From positions 1 to 50,117 of the forward strand of contig NZ_FOWR01000037.1 in the NCBI RefSeq assembly GCF_900115495.1: a stretch of DNA of 50,117 nt, in the 5' to 3' direction. The notes under the pieces are model-generated. The model ran no database searches. It worked only from the letters and a program-made list of their open reading frames with translations, and was not told the DNA's origin. The translations under genes were made by a program, and so were the position numbers. Shown here piece by piece: positions 35,287 through 44,487 of this stretch. Every line of letters starts with the position of its first letter. Within the stretch, counting starts at the first letter, position 1. Source of the DNA: Enterovibrio norvegicus DSM 15893 (GTDB lineage: Bacteria; Pseudomonadota; Gammaproteobacteria; Enterobacterales; Vibrionaceae).

Positions 35287-35673
35287 ATGGCGGAAGACAT
35301 CGAAAAGCTTTATGAAGCCCTGATCAGTGAATCGGGAGGGGAAGAAAACTGTAAACGTTTTCAAGAAAGGATTGAGTTAGGCAACGGTGGAATACTTGCT
35401 CGTTTACATGTTCATCCGTATCTAGATGTTGATCATGAAGATGATGACTTTGGGCATAAGGTCATTATTCGAGATGTAAGCAGAAGTGGCATTGGGCTGT
35501 TGTGCAATGATGAGTTAACGTTGGATTCTCTATGTATGTTGCATGTCGTTAATCTGACACCAGTGCAAGGCACACTTATTTATCGTAAAGAGGAAGCTGA
35601 CGGTCAGCATCGATATGGCTTTAGCCTTGATGAATGGCTGTCTGAAGAGAATCACCAACGTTTGTCTGTATAA
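35287..35673 (+). CDS. PilZ-like c-di-GMP-binding domain protein
   Basis: The 128-residue protein has a late PilZ-type core with RDVSRSGIGL (D/NxSxxG motif, about 66-75) and beta strands through TLIYRKEEADGQHRYGFSLDE. The upstream RxxxR ligand motif is not clear, so c-di-GMP binding is uncertain. An N-terminal helix-rich section precedes the domain. The ATG at 35287 is chosen over an in-frame TTG at 35275, with TGGGAGG as the ribosome site. It is monocistronic with its own terminator. It might link to the c-di-GMP-controlled Lap operon nearby, but that is inference. Confidence 0.72.
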   Translation: MAEDIEKLYEALISESGGEENCKRFQERIELGNGGILARLHVHPYLDVDHEDDDFGHKVIIRDVSRSGIGLLCNDELTLDSLCMLHVVNLTPVQGTLIYRKEEADGQHRYGFSLDEWLSEENHQRLSV

Positions 35674-35714
35674 CCTTTCTCATTCTTCTCTCCTTTAAGA
35701 CACTGATTTTAATA

Positions 35715-35745
35715 GCGCAGTATTTTTACTGCGTTACTTTTCTCT
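35715..35745 (+). terminator. Terminator after the PilZ-like gene
   Basis: CGCAGTA and TACTGCG pair around a TTTT loop and are followed by a T-rich stretch (TTACTTTTC). Confidence 0.75.
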
Positions 35746-35965
35746 AAACCAAGTTCAATTAATAAGAGGGTGAGTGCGGCATATTAAGTAAAACTCTCTA
35801 TAATTCATTTATATGACGTAGTGTCTTTATTGAGATTTTAGTCAGTAATTTAATGCGATCTGTATCCAACTTGAGCCGACTATTAGGCATGAGACGGCAT
35901 TTATATATGTAGAATGTAAGTGTGATATTGGTTCGTATTTTTAATGATCTATTTTAGGGGATTAC

Positions 35966-37624
35966 ATGCTGCAACAGCTTTTGCGGCTGTCCAATGATGG
36001 TCGCAGGGTTTATATGACCGTCATTCCAAAGGCAGACGAAAATACACCCCGGATTGAAAAGAAGCACATTGTTGAATGGTTGATCGACCAAAAGGTCGCG
36101 AGTTTTTTTCGTTTTGAAGAAACCATTGTGAAGGTGCTAGACAAAATCAATGCGTCTAATGACGAATGGAAAGGTGAGCCTGATGACGTTGTTATTGCCG
36201 AGAGACGCGATGCGTCGGTAACCGCGCGTTTTGACGAGCAGAAAATGACGGCCTTCCTTCGTGTGAATGGTGCGTGTGGTGGTAACCCTATTAAAGGAAG
36301 TGATTTGCTTGCCTCGTTAAAAGAAGCACAAATTGTTCGCGGTGTGAAAAAGCAAACACTTCAAAAACTTCTCACAGCCTCGGCGCGCCTTAAGCCTGGT
36401 GAATATCTTGAAGCGCCTATCGCGGCAGGTAAATGGCCGATTCCTGGCGAAGATTCAAAATTAGCTTTCCTTGTACAAGACAGTAAAGCGCGTATTTTGC
36501 GCCCGCAAGAGCGTGAAGATGGCACGGTAGATATGCGTGACCTTGGTAAGATGGTCACGGTTCAAGAAGGGCAACCTCTTGCTAAACGCATTCCGCCAAC
36601 AAAAGGCATTGAAGGTTTCCGTGTAGACGGGAAAGTCCTACCGACAACACCGGGTAAAGATATTCCATTGCGTCTTTTCCCTGGTAGTGATTTCAGCAGT
36701 AACGACGAGAACATCGTTGTGGCGACAACGTCTGGAATGCCCATTTTGCATCCCGAAGGTGTTGAGGTGGATAACGCGTTGTGTATGAAATCGGTCACAG
36801 TGGCGACTGGCCATGTCGATTTCGAAGGCAGCGTGGTGATAAATGGTGACGTGAATGCCGGTATGCGGGTGAGCGCCACAGGTTCGATCACCGTAGGTGG
36901 TGTTGTGGAAACTGCGTTTCTTGAGGCCGGCGGTGACATTATTATTCACAACGGTATCTTGGGTAAGCAGCTTCAGGGTGATCAAGAAATCACAACGAGA
37001 ATGCGGGCCAAAGGCTCTGTCATCGTTAAGTTTGCCCAGTATGCACACATTGAAGCTGAGGGTGACATCATCATCAGCCAACATGCGATGCACTGTACAA
37101 CGCGCACCAACAGTAACCTCCTTATCTGCGACCAAACGAAACGCACGGGCACGTTAACGGGGGGCAATCACGTTGCGCGCTGTGGTGTGAAAGTCGTTAC
37201 CTTGGGGGCGACGTCTGGCGTGGTAACGCGTGTTCATGCATTCACTGGTTTAGAAGCCATGATGATAGACACTATTCAACTTGGTAAAGAGTTGGAGAGC
37301 GAGCATGAGCAACTGATGAAGGTGAAGGACGCTGAGATGAAGTTGCTTCAGCAACCTGCAAATAAACGCCCTGAGGCGTTGATAGAGCGCCTTGCCTGGA
37401 CTAAAACGCATCACTTTGAACGTATTGCTGAGATCAAAGCCAAGATGGACTCCTCGTCATCAGAGTTAAACACCTTGTACCGCAGCCACACGATTGATGT
37501 ATTGAAGCACTGTTTCCCTGGTGTGTATTGCCAGATTGGTGAATCGACTTTACCTGTTACCTCTGAACTCGGCGCTTGTCGTCTTGTGACGAATGGGAAG
37601 GAAGTTTACCCAGAACCGTTGTAA
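35966..37624 (+). CDS. FapA (DUF342) family protein
   Basis: The 552-residue product is a FapA/DUF342 protein, a family found beside polar flagellar or surface genes in Vibrio. The N-terminal half (about 1-270) is family-specific, with GEYLEAPIAAGKWPIPGEDS and KRIPPTKGIEGFRVDGKVLP. The middle (about 275-400) is a right-handed beta-helix-like repeat, VATGHVDFEGSVVINGDVNA and later GGDIIIHNGILG. A helical coiled-coil region (about 430-510) follows. No signal peptide is seen, so it is cytoplasmic. V. vulnificus FapA binds glucose-specific EIIA and affects flagellar assembly; whether this one does so is unproven. GGGGATTAC precedes the ATG. Confidence 0.85.
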   Translation: MLQQLLRLSNDGRRVYMTVIPKADENTPRIEKKHIVEWLIDQKVASFFRFEETIVKVLDKINASNDEWKGEPDDVVIAERRDASVTARFDEQKMTAFLRVNGACGGNPIKGSDLLASLKEAQIVRGVKKQTLQKLLTASARLKPGEYLEAPIAAGKWPIPGEDSKLAFLVQDSKARILRPQEREDGTVDMRDLGKMVTVQEGQPLAKRIPPTKGIEGFRVDGKVLPTTPGKDIPLRLFPGSDFSSNDENIVVATTSGMPILHPEGVEVDNALCMKSVTVATGHVDFEGSVVINGDVNAGMRVSATGSITVGGVVETAFLEAGGDIIIHNGILGKQLQGDQEITTRMRAKGSVIVKFAQYAHIEAEGDIIISQHAMHCTTRTNSNLLICDQTKRTGTLTGGNHVARCGVKVVTLGATSGVVTRVHAFTGLEAMMIDTIQLGKELESEHEQLMKVKDAEMKLLQQPANKRPEALIERLAWTKTHHFERIAEIKAKMDSSSSELNTLYRSHTIDVLKHCFPGVYCQIGESTLPVTSELGACRLVTNGKEVYPEPL

Positions 37625-37677
37625 CGCTTTCCTTTGCATTTTTTCTTTATGCCATGGCTTTCTTCTTAACTCAGGCC

Positions 37678-37690
37678 TTTACAGTGTAAA
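37678..37690. other. parS2 centromere site 6
   Basis: TTTACAGTGTAAA matches the ParB2 motif exactly and lies between the FapA gene and the lap operon terminator. Confidence 0.88.
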
Positions 37691-37732
37691 TAGGGTAGCG
37701 CTTGTATTCTTAGTTATGCGCCTGATAGAAAT

Positions 37733-37759
37733 AAAAAAGCACCCTCGGGTGCTTTTTTT
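37733..37759. terminator. Bidirectional terminator between the FapA gene and lapB
   Basis: GCACC and GGTGC pair around CTCG, flanked by an A-run and a T-run, and the structure lies between two convergent genes. Confidence 0.9.
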
Positions 37760-37794
37760 GTTTCTGTACGTTTTTGCCATTTTTCAATTGGCGA

Positions 37795-39912
37795 TTAGCT
37801 CGCTTTTTGCACCTTGCCTTCTTTCAGCGCCTGAAGCACAGCTAGCTTAGGACCGTCTGCGACGATACTGCCTTGTTCAACCACAATAATGCGGTCGACG
37901 ATATCAAGCATGCCCGTCTTGTGCGTATTCAGAATCAGTGTTTCATCGCGACGCATTGAAGCAAGTTGCTGCTTAATGTATTGCTCGGAACGGTTATCCA
38001 TCGCACTGGTGGGTTCATCCATCAATAGCACGGGTGGACGGCCTAACATGGCACGCGCGATGGCAATGGCTTGTCGTTGACCGCCTGATAACTGATTGCC
38101 CCCTTCACCGACTTGACGTTCCAACCCTGCGGGATCGCGTTGTGTAAATGTGGTGACACCAGAACGGTTTGCCGCATCCAAAATATCTCGGTCATCAGCC
38201 AGAGGACGTCCTAGGGTGATGTTATCCCTGATTGAACCAAAGAACAGCGTTGGATCCTGCGGAACACAGCCTATATTACGTCGTATGTCGATATTGTGGA
38301 TTTGGGTGATATCAGTATCATCGATGCGTACAGAACCCTCTGTAGGACGATACAGGCCCATTAAGAGGCGACTCAATGTGGTTTTCCCTGAGCCGATGCG
38401 TCCAATGATTGCGACCTTTTCGCCCGGAAGAATGGTCAGCGAGATATCGCGTAGCGCAGAAACATCTGTATTCGGATAACTGAAATTAACACGATCAAAC
38501 TCAATTTTACCGCGCATCACAGGACGGTGAATATAACGACGACCATCTTCTTGTTCTGATGGCATGTTCATCAGTTGGTCAATGATGGCCATGGCTGATT
38601 TGGCTTGGTTGTAACGTGTCGACAGCAAGGAAAGTTGAACTAGAGGACCGACAGCACGGGAGCTCAACATTGATGCTGCAATCAAACCACCCATGGTGAG
38701 GTCACCATTGGCAATCAAATACACACCAAACACGATCATCGCGACAGAAACAAACTGTTGAATGAAGCCGGCTGCGTTTTGCACCGAGTCCGTAAGGCGA
38801 CGTGTTTTAATGCCCCAGTTTGACATGTGGGCGACGGCTTCTTCCCAACGGTATTGGAACTGGCTTTCTGCACCAAACAATTTGATGGTTTCAAGACCGG
38901 CCAAGCTCTCAATTAAGTTCGCGTTCTTTTGAGAAGACAAACGAGAGCCTTCTTCAATGGTATGGCGTAGTGGTTTTTGAATAATCATCGCGTGAATGAC
39001 CAAGCAAGCCACAGCGACAATTGGAACAATGACCAACGGCCCGGCAACAATCCAGATGATAAACAGGAAGAAGAATGCAAACGGCAAATCAATCAGAGCT
39101 GATACGGATGCGGACGTGAAAAAATCCCGTATCGATTCGAATTCTTGCATATGCCGTGCAAAGGCCCCAACTGATGGCGGCCTCGCTTCCATGCGTATCC
39201 CCATGACTTTCTGGAAGATGCGCGAGGAGATCAGTAGGTCTGATTTCTTACCTGAGATATCAATAAAGTAACTTCGGAGCAGTTTGAGTATTAAGTCAAA
39301 GATGAAAATAACGAAAATACCGCTCGCGAGCACCCAAAGGGAATCGAAGGCGAGGTTGGGTACCACCTTGTCATACACGATCCGCGAGAACAGTGGCGTC
39401 GCGATGGCAAAGGCATTAATGAACACCGAGGCGAGTAATACATCACGGTAAATTGAACGTGATTCCCACAAGGTGCTCCAGAACCAGTGACCACTGCGCT
39501 CTTTCAGCATCTCCGGCGAACGCTCGTCGTAACGGAATTGCTTTTTCAACAAGAAAACCCGACCGAGGTAATCCTCTTTCAGGTCTTCGATTTTCACCAC
39601 GTTGGTGATTGTGTCGGTATGCGGTGTAACAATTTCAGCTTCGCCTGTTTCATGGCTAATGCTGAGAAGCACACAGGCCTCATTGCCTTTGAGTAACATG
39701 ATACAAGGGCAAAGAAGCAGAGAGAGTTCACTGATATCCATTCTTGCTTCTTTGGCGATAATACCTGCCCTTTCCGCTGCGCGAGGGAAGAGGAAAGGGG
39801 AGAGGTAGCCGTCAGAAATCGGCAACCCGGATACCAAGGCATCCGGCGAGTTTGATTGACCGAAATAACGGCTTACGTAGACCAGAGATTGCAATAGTGG
39901 ATCTTTAACCAT
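37795..39912 (-). CDS. lapB: Type I secretion ABC transporter LapB
   Basis: This 705-residue inner-membrane ATPase exports the large adhesin controlled by LapD/LapG. An N-terminal C39-like domain (about 5-125) lacks the catalytic Cys/His of a real C39 protease, as in LapB. Six membrane segments follow (about 160-430). The nucleotide domain has Walker A GRIGSGKTT (504-512), signature LSGGQRQ and Walker B VLLMDEPTSAMD. Its start overlaps the end of lapD by 8 bases, and it is the last gene of the operon. Confidence 0.93.
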   Translation of the reverse strand: MVKDPLLQSLVYVSRYFGQSNSPDALVSGLPISDGYLSPFLFPRAAERAGIIAKEARMDISELSLLLCPCIMLLKGNEACVLLSISHETGEAEIVTPHTDTITNVVKIEDLKEDYLGRVFLLKKQFRYDERSPEMLKERSGHWFWSTLWESRSIYRDVLLASVFINAFAIATPLFSRIVYDKVVPNLAFDSLWVLASGIFVIFIFDLILKLLRSYFIDISGKKSDLLISSRIFQKVMGIRMEARPPSVGAFARHMQEFESIRDFFTSASVSALIDLPFAFFFLFIIWIVAGPLVIVPIVAVACLVIHAMIIQKPLRHTIEEGSRLSSQKNANLIESLAGLETIKLFGAESQFQYRWEEAVAHMSNWGIKTRRLTDSVQNAAGFIQQFVSVAMIVFGVYLIANGDLTMGGLIAASMLSSRAVGPLVQLSLLSTRYNQAKSAMAIIDQLMNMPSEQEDGRRYIHRPVMRGKIEFDRVNFSYPNTDVSALRDISLTILPGEKVAIIGRIGSGKTTLSRLLMGLYRPTEGSVRIDDTDITQIHNIDIRRNIGCVPQDPTLFFGSIRDNITLGRPLADDRDILDAANRSGVTTFTQRDPAGLERQVGEGGNQLSGGQRQAIAIARAMLGRPPVLLMDEPTSAMDNRSEQYIKQQLASMRRDETLILNTHKTGMLDIVDRIIVVEQGSIVADGPKLAVLQALKEGKVQKAS

Positions 39913-41836
39913 GATGCTCTACTTTTTTCTCGAAGATGAACCCTTGGAAACCGTTAACAAAGAGTTCTGACAGTTTATTTAGCTGTGCTTCGGTTTCGAC
40001 ACGTGTGGCGATTGTCGTGATATTCAAATTGTGTGCCGTACGGCATATTGAGGCTAGCACATGGGTTTGTGCTTCGTCGTCTAAGTTGCTTGTATATGCG
40101 AAATCAATCTTCACGTATGAAGGCTTGAATTTGTTCAAGTAATCCAGCGATTGGAAGTTTCTACCGTAGTTATCCACGCCGAAACCGAAGTGGAATCGGT
40201 GCGCTTGTTCTGTCAGCAGACCCACATGGTCTGGGTAACGTACAAACACACTTTCTGGGATTTCAAAGAACAGGCGCCCGGCGAGTGCACGGTTCTTCTG
40301 CATCACTGAGGTTAACCAGCGAATGAAAGACGCATCTGTGACACTGCTCTGGGTCAGGTTGATGGCAATAGGGCCCATTTTGGGGTCATCAATGAGCTTG
40401 CCTATCATGTGGGAAACCACATATCGGTCAAACGATTCGCCCAGTTCCAGTTGTTCAACAGCCCCGAGGAAGTGCGCCGCACCAAAATATTCATCACCAC
40501 GTTCAATGGCTGAGAACACCTCTTGGTGGAGAACGGACTTATCGCTACTAGACGCGGGCTGGAACTTAAACACAAACCAATCGTGAGCAATGGCATCCAA
40601 AATAAGCGATTTCCATTGCTGTCTGCCCATGGAAGAGTCGTTGGCGGCTTGGTCTAGCATCGAAATAGGATGATTAGGATCGTTGCGCGCTTGCGTTAAC
40701 GCGTTGTCAGCTTGCGCAAGCAGCACACTTGCATCGCGGTTACCTGCGCCGTTCACGACTAAACCAATGGCGACTTTTGGCGGGCTAATGCCCATTGGGT
40801 CTTGTTGCATGTCAGTCACGATGGCCAACAAGCTCTCACCTATCATGCGCATGTCTTCGTTCGTACCGTTGGGCGCGAGGATGACAAACTCATCTTTGGA
40901 GATACGAGAGGCTGTGTAATCTGCATCGGTGATCGTGGTGTTCAGCTTCTTCGCGAACTGACTGACCAAACTGTCACCTTTTTCAAAGCCTTGGTTTTGA
41001 TAGGTGTCTGTGATCAAATCGACTTTCGCCATGACCAAACCACCCACCGCCGATTCTGCCAACCATGATTTCAATTGACCGACGAAGAAACTGCGGTTAC
41101 CCAAACCGGATACGGCATCACGATAGGCGTGTTCGCGAAGGCGATCAGCTTCTTTGGCTTGTTGCTCAAAGTAGTCTTCAAGCTGCTTGCTCATCTGGTT
41201 GATTGCCTTAACAACGGTTTTCAACTCAGACGTTGGAGGCAAAGGAATGGGCTCGCCGAACTTGTTTTGCGCAATGTCTTTCGCTCTGTTGGTGATCAAC
41301 GCAAGCGGACGTAAAGAGCGGCTAAGTTGCAAGCCAATGATGAACATGGCGATCGCAAATAAAATACCTATCCACACACCCAATTGAATCGTGGCGCTCC
41401 ACATTTCCTTGTATGCAAAACCAGGGTGAGAAACCACCACCACTTCTGCAAGTTGCAGCCACCCGCTGGTAAATGTGCGCTCTTCAGTGATCACAGGGAA
41501 GAGGTCGAGACCAATATACCAATCGGGAACACCGTCAACCGTTACTGGGTATTGGCGAATAATTTCACTGCCATCAGACAGCATTCTTAAGCGAACTTCT
41601 TGGTAGAAGCCTCCATCAAAAAGGGCATTAATGACGGATTCCGTCGCAACCTTATCGTCTGATTCGAGATAGGGCGCTAACGCAAGACCCATTGAGTTGA
41701 TCGTATTGTTTACCTCAGCAGTTTGCTGAGTCAGCAGGAAGTTACGTGTCGTGTTCAATTCAATCCCTGTGACCGCGATGATCAACAGAAAGAAAATTGC
41801 CAACATCCATGTAAACAGTTGCCGGTAGAGAGTCAT
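39905..41836 (-). CDS. lapD: c-di-GMP receptor LapD (degenerate GGDEF-EAL)
   Basis: LapD is an inner-membrane receptor that sequesters LapG when c-di-GMP is high. The 643-residue protein has a membrane span at about 10-28, a periplasmic LapD/MoxY-type output domain (about 30-145), a second span (about 150-170) and a HAMP domain. Its GGDEF reads SKDEF, so it is a degenerate cyclase. Its EAL domain also lacks the EAL signature (VLHQEVFSAIERG), so it is a binding rather than hydrolytic unit. Partner genes lapG and lapB flank it, 6 bases away and overlapping respectively. Confidence 0.93.
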   Translation of the reverse strand: MTLYRQLFTWMLAIFFLLIIAVTGIELNTTRNFLLTQQTAEVNNTINSMGLALAPYLESDDKVATESVINALFDGGFYQEVRLRMLSDGSEIIRQYPVTVDGVPDWYIGLDLFPVITEERTFTSGWLQLAEVVVVSHPGFAYKEMWSATIQLGVWIGILFAIAMFIIGLQLSRSLRPLALITNRAKDIAQNKFGEPIPLPPTSELKTVVKAINQMSKQLEDYFEQQAKEADRLREHAYRDAVSGLGNRSFFVGQLKSWLAESAVGGLVMAKVDLITDTYQNQGFEKGDSLVSQFAKKLNTTITDADYTASRISKDEFVILAPNGTNEDMRMIGESLLAIVTDMQQDPMGISPPKVAIGLVVNGAGNRDASVLLAQADNALTQARNDPNHPISMLDQAANDSSMGRQQWKSLILDAIAHDWFVFKFQPASSSDKSVLHQEVFSAIERGDEYFGAAHFLGAVEQLELGESFDRYVVSHMIGKLIDDPKMGPIAINLTQSSVTDASFIRWLTSVMQKNRALAGRLFFEIPESVFVRYPDHVGLLTEQAHRFHFGFGVDNYGRNFQSLDYLNKFKPSYVKIDFAYTSNLDDEAQTHVLASICRTAHNLNITTIATRVETEAQLNKLSELFVNGFQGFIFEKKVEHHG

Positions 41837-41842
41837 AGAGAT

Positions 41843-42511
41843 TTACCCATCATAGTTTTTGATCGGTCTTTTAAGCTTCACTGTGCCCATTCGCGCTCTG
41901 AGATCGTTCCACAACCCTAAGCGTGAAGACTTCCCAGCCAGTTCACCTTTACCGCGTTCTTTCATAAGCCAAAGCCTGCTACCGTTGAAGCTGTAGACAG
42001 GCAGGAGGTCACGTCGTTTTGATGCCAGTTTGATTTCAGGATCGATATTGTCGAGAAGCACTGGCTCTGAAGATGCGGTTGGGTAGTAAGCAACAACCAT
42101 GTGAAATTGATTAAGTTTGATTGCTTTGACATAAACCAATCGCAATTTCTTATCGTCGATGCCTAGCTCACGTAATGTGAAGTACTTCGCGATGCTGAAG
42201 TCTTCACAATCACCCGCCGCACTGCCTAAAAACTCAAGCGGCGTAGCCCAGTAGTCCTTCTTGCCCCATAGATCGATATCGTTAACAAAGTAGAGCTGAT
42301 TAAAAAAGCTGTTTACAGCAGCGAGTTTTTCCCGCTCGGAGAGGTTGCTAGACTCCTCAACCACATTTCTCCAAGCGGTGACACGCTTCCCAGCCCTTTC
42401 TCCGTAAAATGCTGATACTTTGTTCACCCACTGAGCATCAGTGCCTGTGAGTGCAAATGTAACGATCGATGGCAACAAGAACAGTAGAAACAGTGTTGCC
42501 CTTTTTTGCAT
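41843..42511 (-). CDS. lapG: Periplasmic cysteine protease LapG
   Basis: LapG cleaves the N-terminus of the Lap-type adhesin and releases it from the surface when LapD lets go. The 222-residue bacterial-transglutaminase-like protease has an N-terminal signal sequence (about 1-22) and the catalytic triad C102 (AAGDCEDFS), H137 (NQFHMVVAYY) and D154 (VLLDNID). It is 6 bases from lapD and follows the OmpA gene by 16 bases. All catalytic residues are intact. Confidence 0.93.
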   Translation of the reverse strand: MQKRATLFLLFLLPSIVTFALTGTDAQWVNKVSAFYGERAGKRVTAWRNVVEESSNLSEREKLAAVNSFFNQLYFVNDIDLWGKKDYWATPLEFLGSAAGDCEDFSIAKYFTLRELGIDDKKLRLVYVKAIKLNQFHMVVAYYPTASSEPVLLDNIDPEIKLASKRRDLLPVYSFNGSRLWLMKERGKGELAGKSSRLGLWNDLRARMGTVKLKRPIKNYDG

Positions 42512-42527
42512 TAGGCGACCTCAATAA

Positions 42528-43118
42528 CTATTGTTCCCGTCGGGTAAAGATGGTCCATGCTTCTTCAATGTCTCCTTTGAATCCTTTTACACGACCAACA
42601 ACACGACGATTCACCAGTTGAGGTGTTTCCGTTTTATCGGTCAGTATTAAATCCTCTTCACCCAATCCAACGAGAGTGAGACGATCGGCATCAATGCCTC
42701 TTTGTTTCAATTGCGCCTTGACTGCTTTAGCACGCTGGACAGACAAGTTTTGGTTGTAGTCGTTGGCGCCAGGAGAACTTGTATGTCCTTGAAGTTCTAG
42801 AGAGGTTTCAGGATAGAGCTTAAGGAATTCAGCCATTTTGTCCAGTTCTTCGCTATAAGCTGGTGCTACATTTGACGAGTCGTTTGCAAACTGAATCCTG
42901 AGAGAATTATCACTTTCAATTAAAAGGTATGTTGGGCACCCATCATTATCGATAACAGCACTGGCTTCTGTTCCATCGCACAAATCACGTGCGTTGATTA
43001 CACCATCACTATCATCATCCAGTAAATCTGAGCGCTGCTCGGCTAAGGCAGGAGGCTCGGCAGACAGCGAACAGCCACCCACCGATACGAGAAAGCCGAG
43101 TAACAAGAGATGTTTCAT
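42528..43118 (-). CDS. OmpA-family outer-membrane lipoprotein
   Basis: The 196-residue product has a lipobox (FLVSVGGC, Cys16), a short type-3 thrombospondin-like calcium motif (DDDSDGVINARDLCDG), and a C-terminal OmpA peptidoglycan-binding domain (about 75-185) with LELQGHTSS and NLSVQRAKAVKAQLKQRGID. It should tether the outer membrane to peptidoglycan. It lies in the middle of the Lap operon, 2 bases after the TolC gene, suggesting a part in assembling or holding the secretion channel or adhesin. Confidence 0.88.
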   Translation of the reverse strand: MKHLLLLGFLVSVGGCSLSAEPPALAEQRSDLLDDDSDGVINARDLCDGTEASAVIDNDGCPTYLLIESDNSLRIQFANDSSNVAPAYSEELDKMAEFLKLYPETSLELQGHTSSPGANDYNQNLSVQRAKAVKAQLKQRGIDADRLTLVGLGEEDLILTDKTETPQLVNRRVVGRVKGFKGDIEEAWTIFTRREQ

Positions 43119-43120
43119 TT

Positions 43121-44440
43121 TTAACCCTCACCATTTATTACAGGTTCGAGCCATTCTTGAGGTACGTCCACGCGAAGTGCATCTAATAGCGAGCCTGTAC
43201 TGTTCAGTACTCGGTACTTTGCGGTGATATTCGCGTAATGAGCATCTAGATACGAACGACGTGCCTCGAACAGCTCATTTTCAGTGTTTAACAAGTCGAG
43301 CAGTGTGCGGCGGCCGATACGAAATTGCTTTTCATAAGCAATAACCGTTTCAGAAGCAGCATCAACGTGCTCTGCTAAGTAGATTTTTTGCTGTTCCGTC
43401 AGCTGATATGCACTCCAAGATAAGCGAGTGCTCTCTTCCAATAATCGATAGGCATTATCAAAAATGTCTTTCGATTTATTGAGTTGGTATGCGCTCCTGC
43501 GAACATCGGCAGTGTCAGAACCACCGTTGTAGAGGTTGACGCGTAATCGCAGCATGGCGCTAAATTCGTCGACTTGTTCTTCTACACCACCCGCATCGTC
43601 GCTCCAGTTTTGGCTGGCTTCAAACGATAGGGTTGGATAGAAGTTGCCCTTGTTTAGTCGGTACTGTGCACGGGCAGCATCAATGTCATAGGTTGCTAGC
43701 TTTATCACAGGGTTGAGTTCGATGGCGCGTTCTAATGCTGCGTCACGTGTTGTCGGCAGTGAAAGCTCATCAACCTCTGGATCTGTTGGGTTAACTGGCT
43801 CTGCACCTACCACACGATAAAATTCAGATTCTGCATCTTCTAAATTACTGCGGGCTGCCAACATGTTAGTAAAGGCGCGTGCAACACGCGCTTCCACTTG
43901 TGACAAATCCGCGGTCGAACCAATGCCGGATTCAGCGCGACGTTTGATATCGCCTAAAATCTTTTCGTGCACTTCGACGTTTGCTTCTGACAAGGATAGC
44001 AACTGTGCGGCCTTTAGCACGGCAACATAGACTTCAGTAACACGTAATGTCTTGTCTTGCGCGTCTGACAGCAATTGGAATCGCTGCGCTTCGGCTTCGA
44101 ATTCAGAGCGCTCAATGTTGTTGCCGGTTGTGCCATCCCAAATAAGCTGAGTAAGGCTCAATGTGGCATCTTTGCGGTTAAAGCTCTTCTCACCGCTGGC
44201 CTCGGTTGTGCTGTTATTGACGTATTCGTATCCAAAACCTGCACTCAGGTCTACTGCTGGAAGGTAGCCGCCTTGTGCGGATTCAATGTCTTCACGAGAG
44301 CTCATAAAATCATTGAATGCACTTTTCAATTCGGGGTCTGTCGCTATGGTCGTTGCGACAGCTTGCTCGACAGAAAAAGCCCACGTCGGCGCAGCGATGG
44401 CGCTGACTGTTGTTACAACAATCCATTTTTTCCAGTTCAA
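43121..44440 (-). CDS. lapE: TolC-family outer-membrane channel (LapE-like)
   Basis: This 439-residue outer-membrane factor completes the type I channel with LapB and LapC. It has a signal peptide (NWKKWIVVTTVSAIAAPTWA) and the two repeated helical-hairpin halves of TolC. The frame is open from an ATG at 44479, but TTG at 44440 is chosen because GGGAGA lies 6 bases upstream and it removes 13 polar residues from the signal peptide. The stop is 2 bases before the ompA start. LapE-type proteins are also called AggA. The assignment is by family and operon. Confidence 0.88.
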   Translation of the reverse strand: MNWKKWIVVTTVSAIAAPTWAFSVEQAVATTIATDPELKSAFNDFMSSREDIESAQGGYLPAVDLSAGFGYEYVNNSTTEASGEKSFNRKDATLSLTQLIWDGTTGNNIERSEFEAEAQRFQLLSDAQDKTLRVTEVYVAVLKAAQLLSLSEANVEVHEKILGDIKRRAESGIGSTADLSQVEARVARAFTNMLAARSNLEDAESEFYRVVGAEPVNPTDPEVDELSLPTTRDAALERAIELNPVIKLATYDIDAARAQYRLNKGNFYPTLSFEASQNWSDDAGGVEEQVDEFSAMLRLRVNLYNGGSDTADVRRSAYQLNKSKDIFDNAYRLLEESTRLSWSAYQLTEQQKIYLAEHVDAASETVIAYEKQFRIGRRTLLDLLNTENELFEARRSYLDAHYANITAKYRVLNSTGSLLDALRVDVPQEWLEPVINGEG

Positions 44441-44487
44441 AATACGTCTCCCATCAATGGGTTGGCAATACATTCCCAAAAAGTGTT

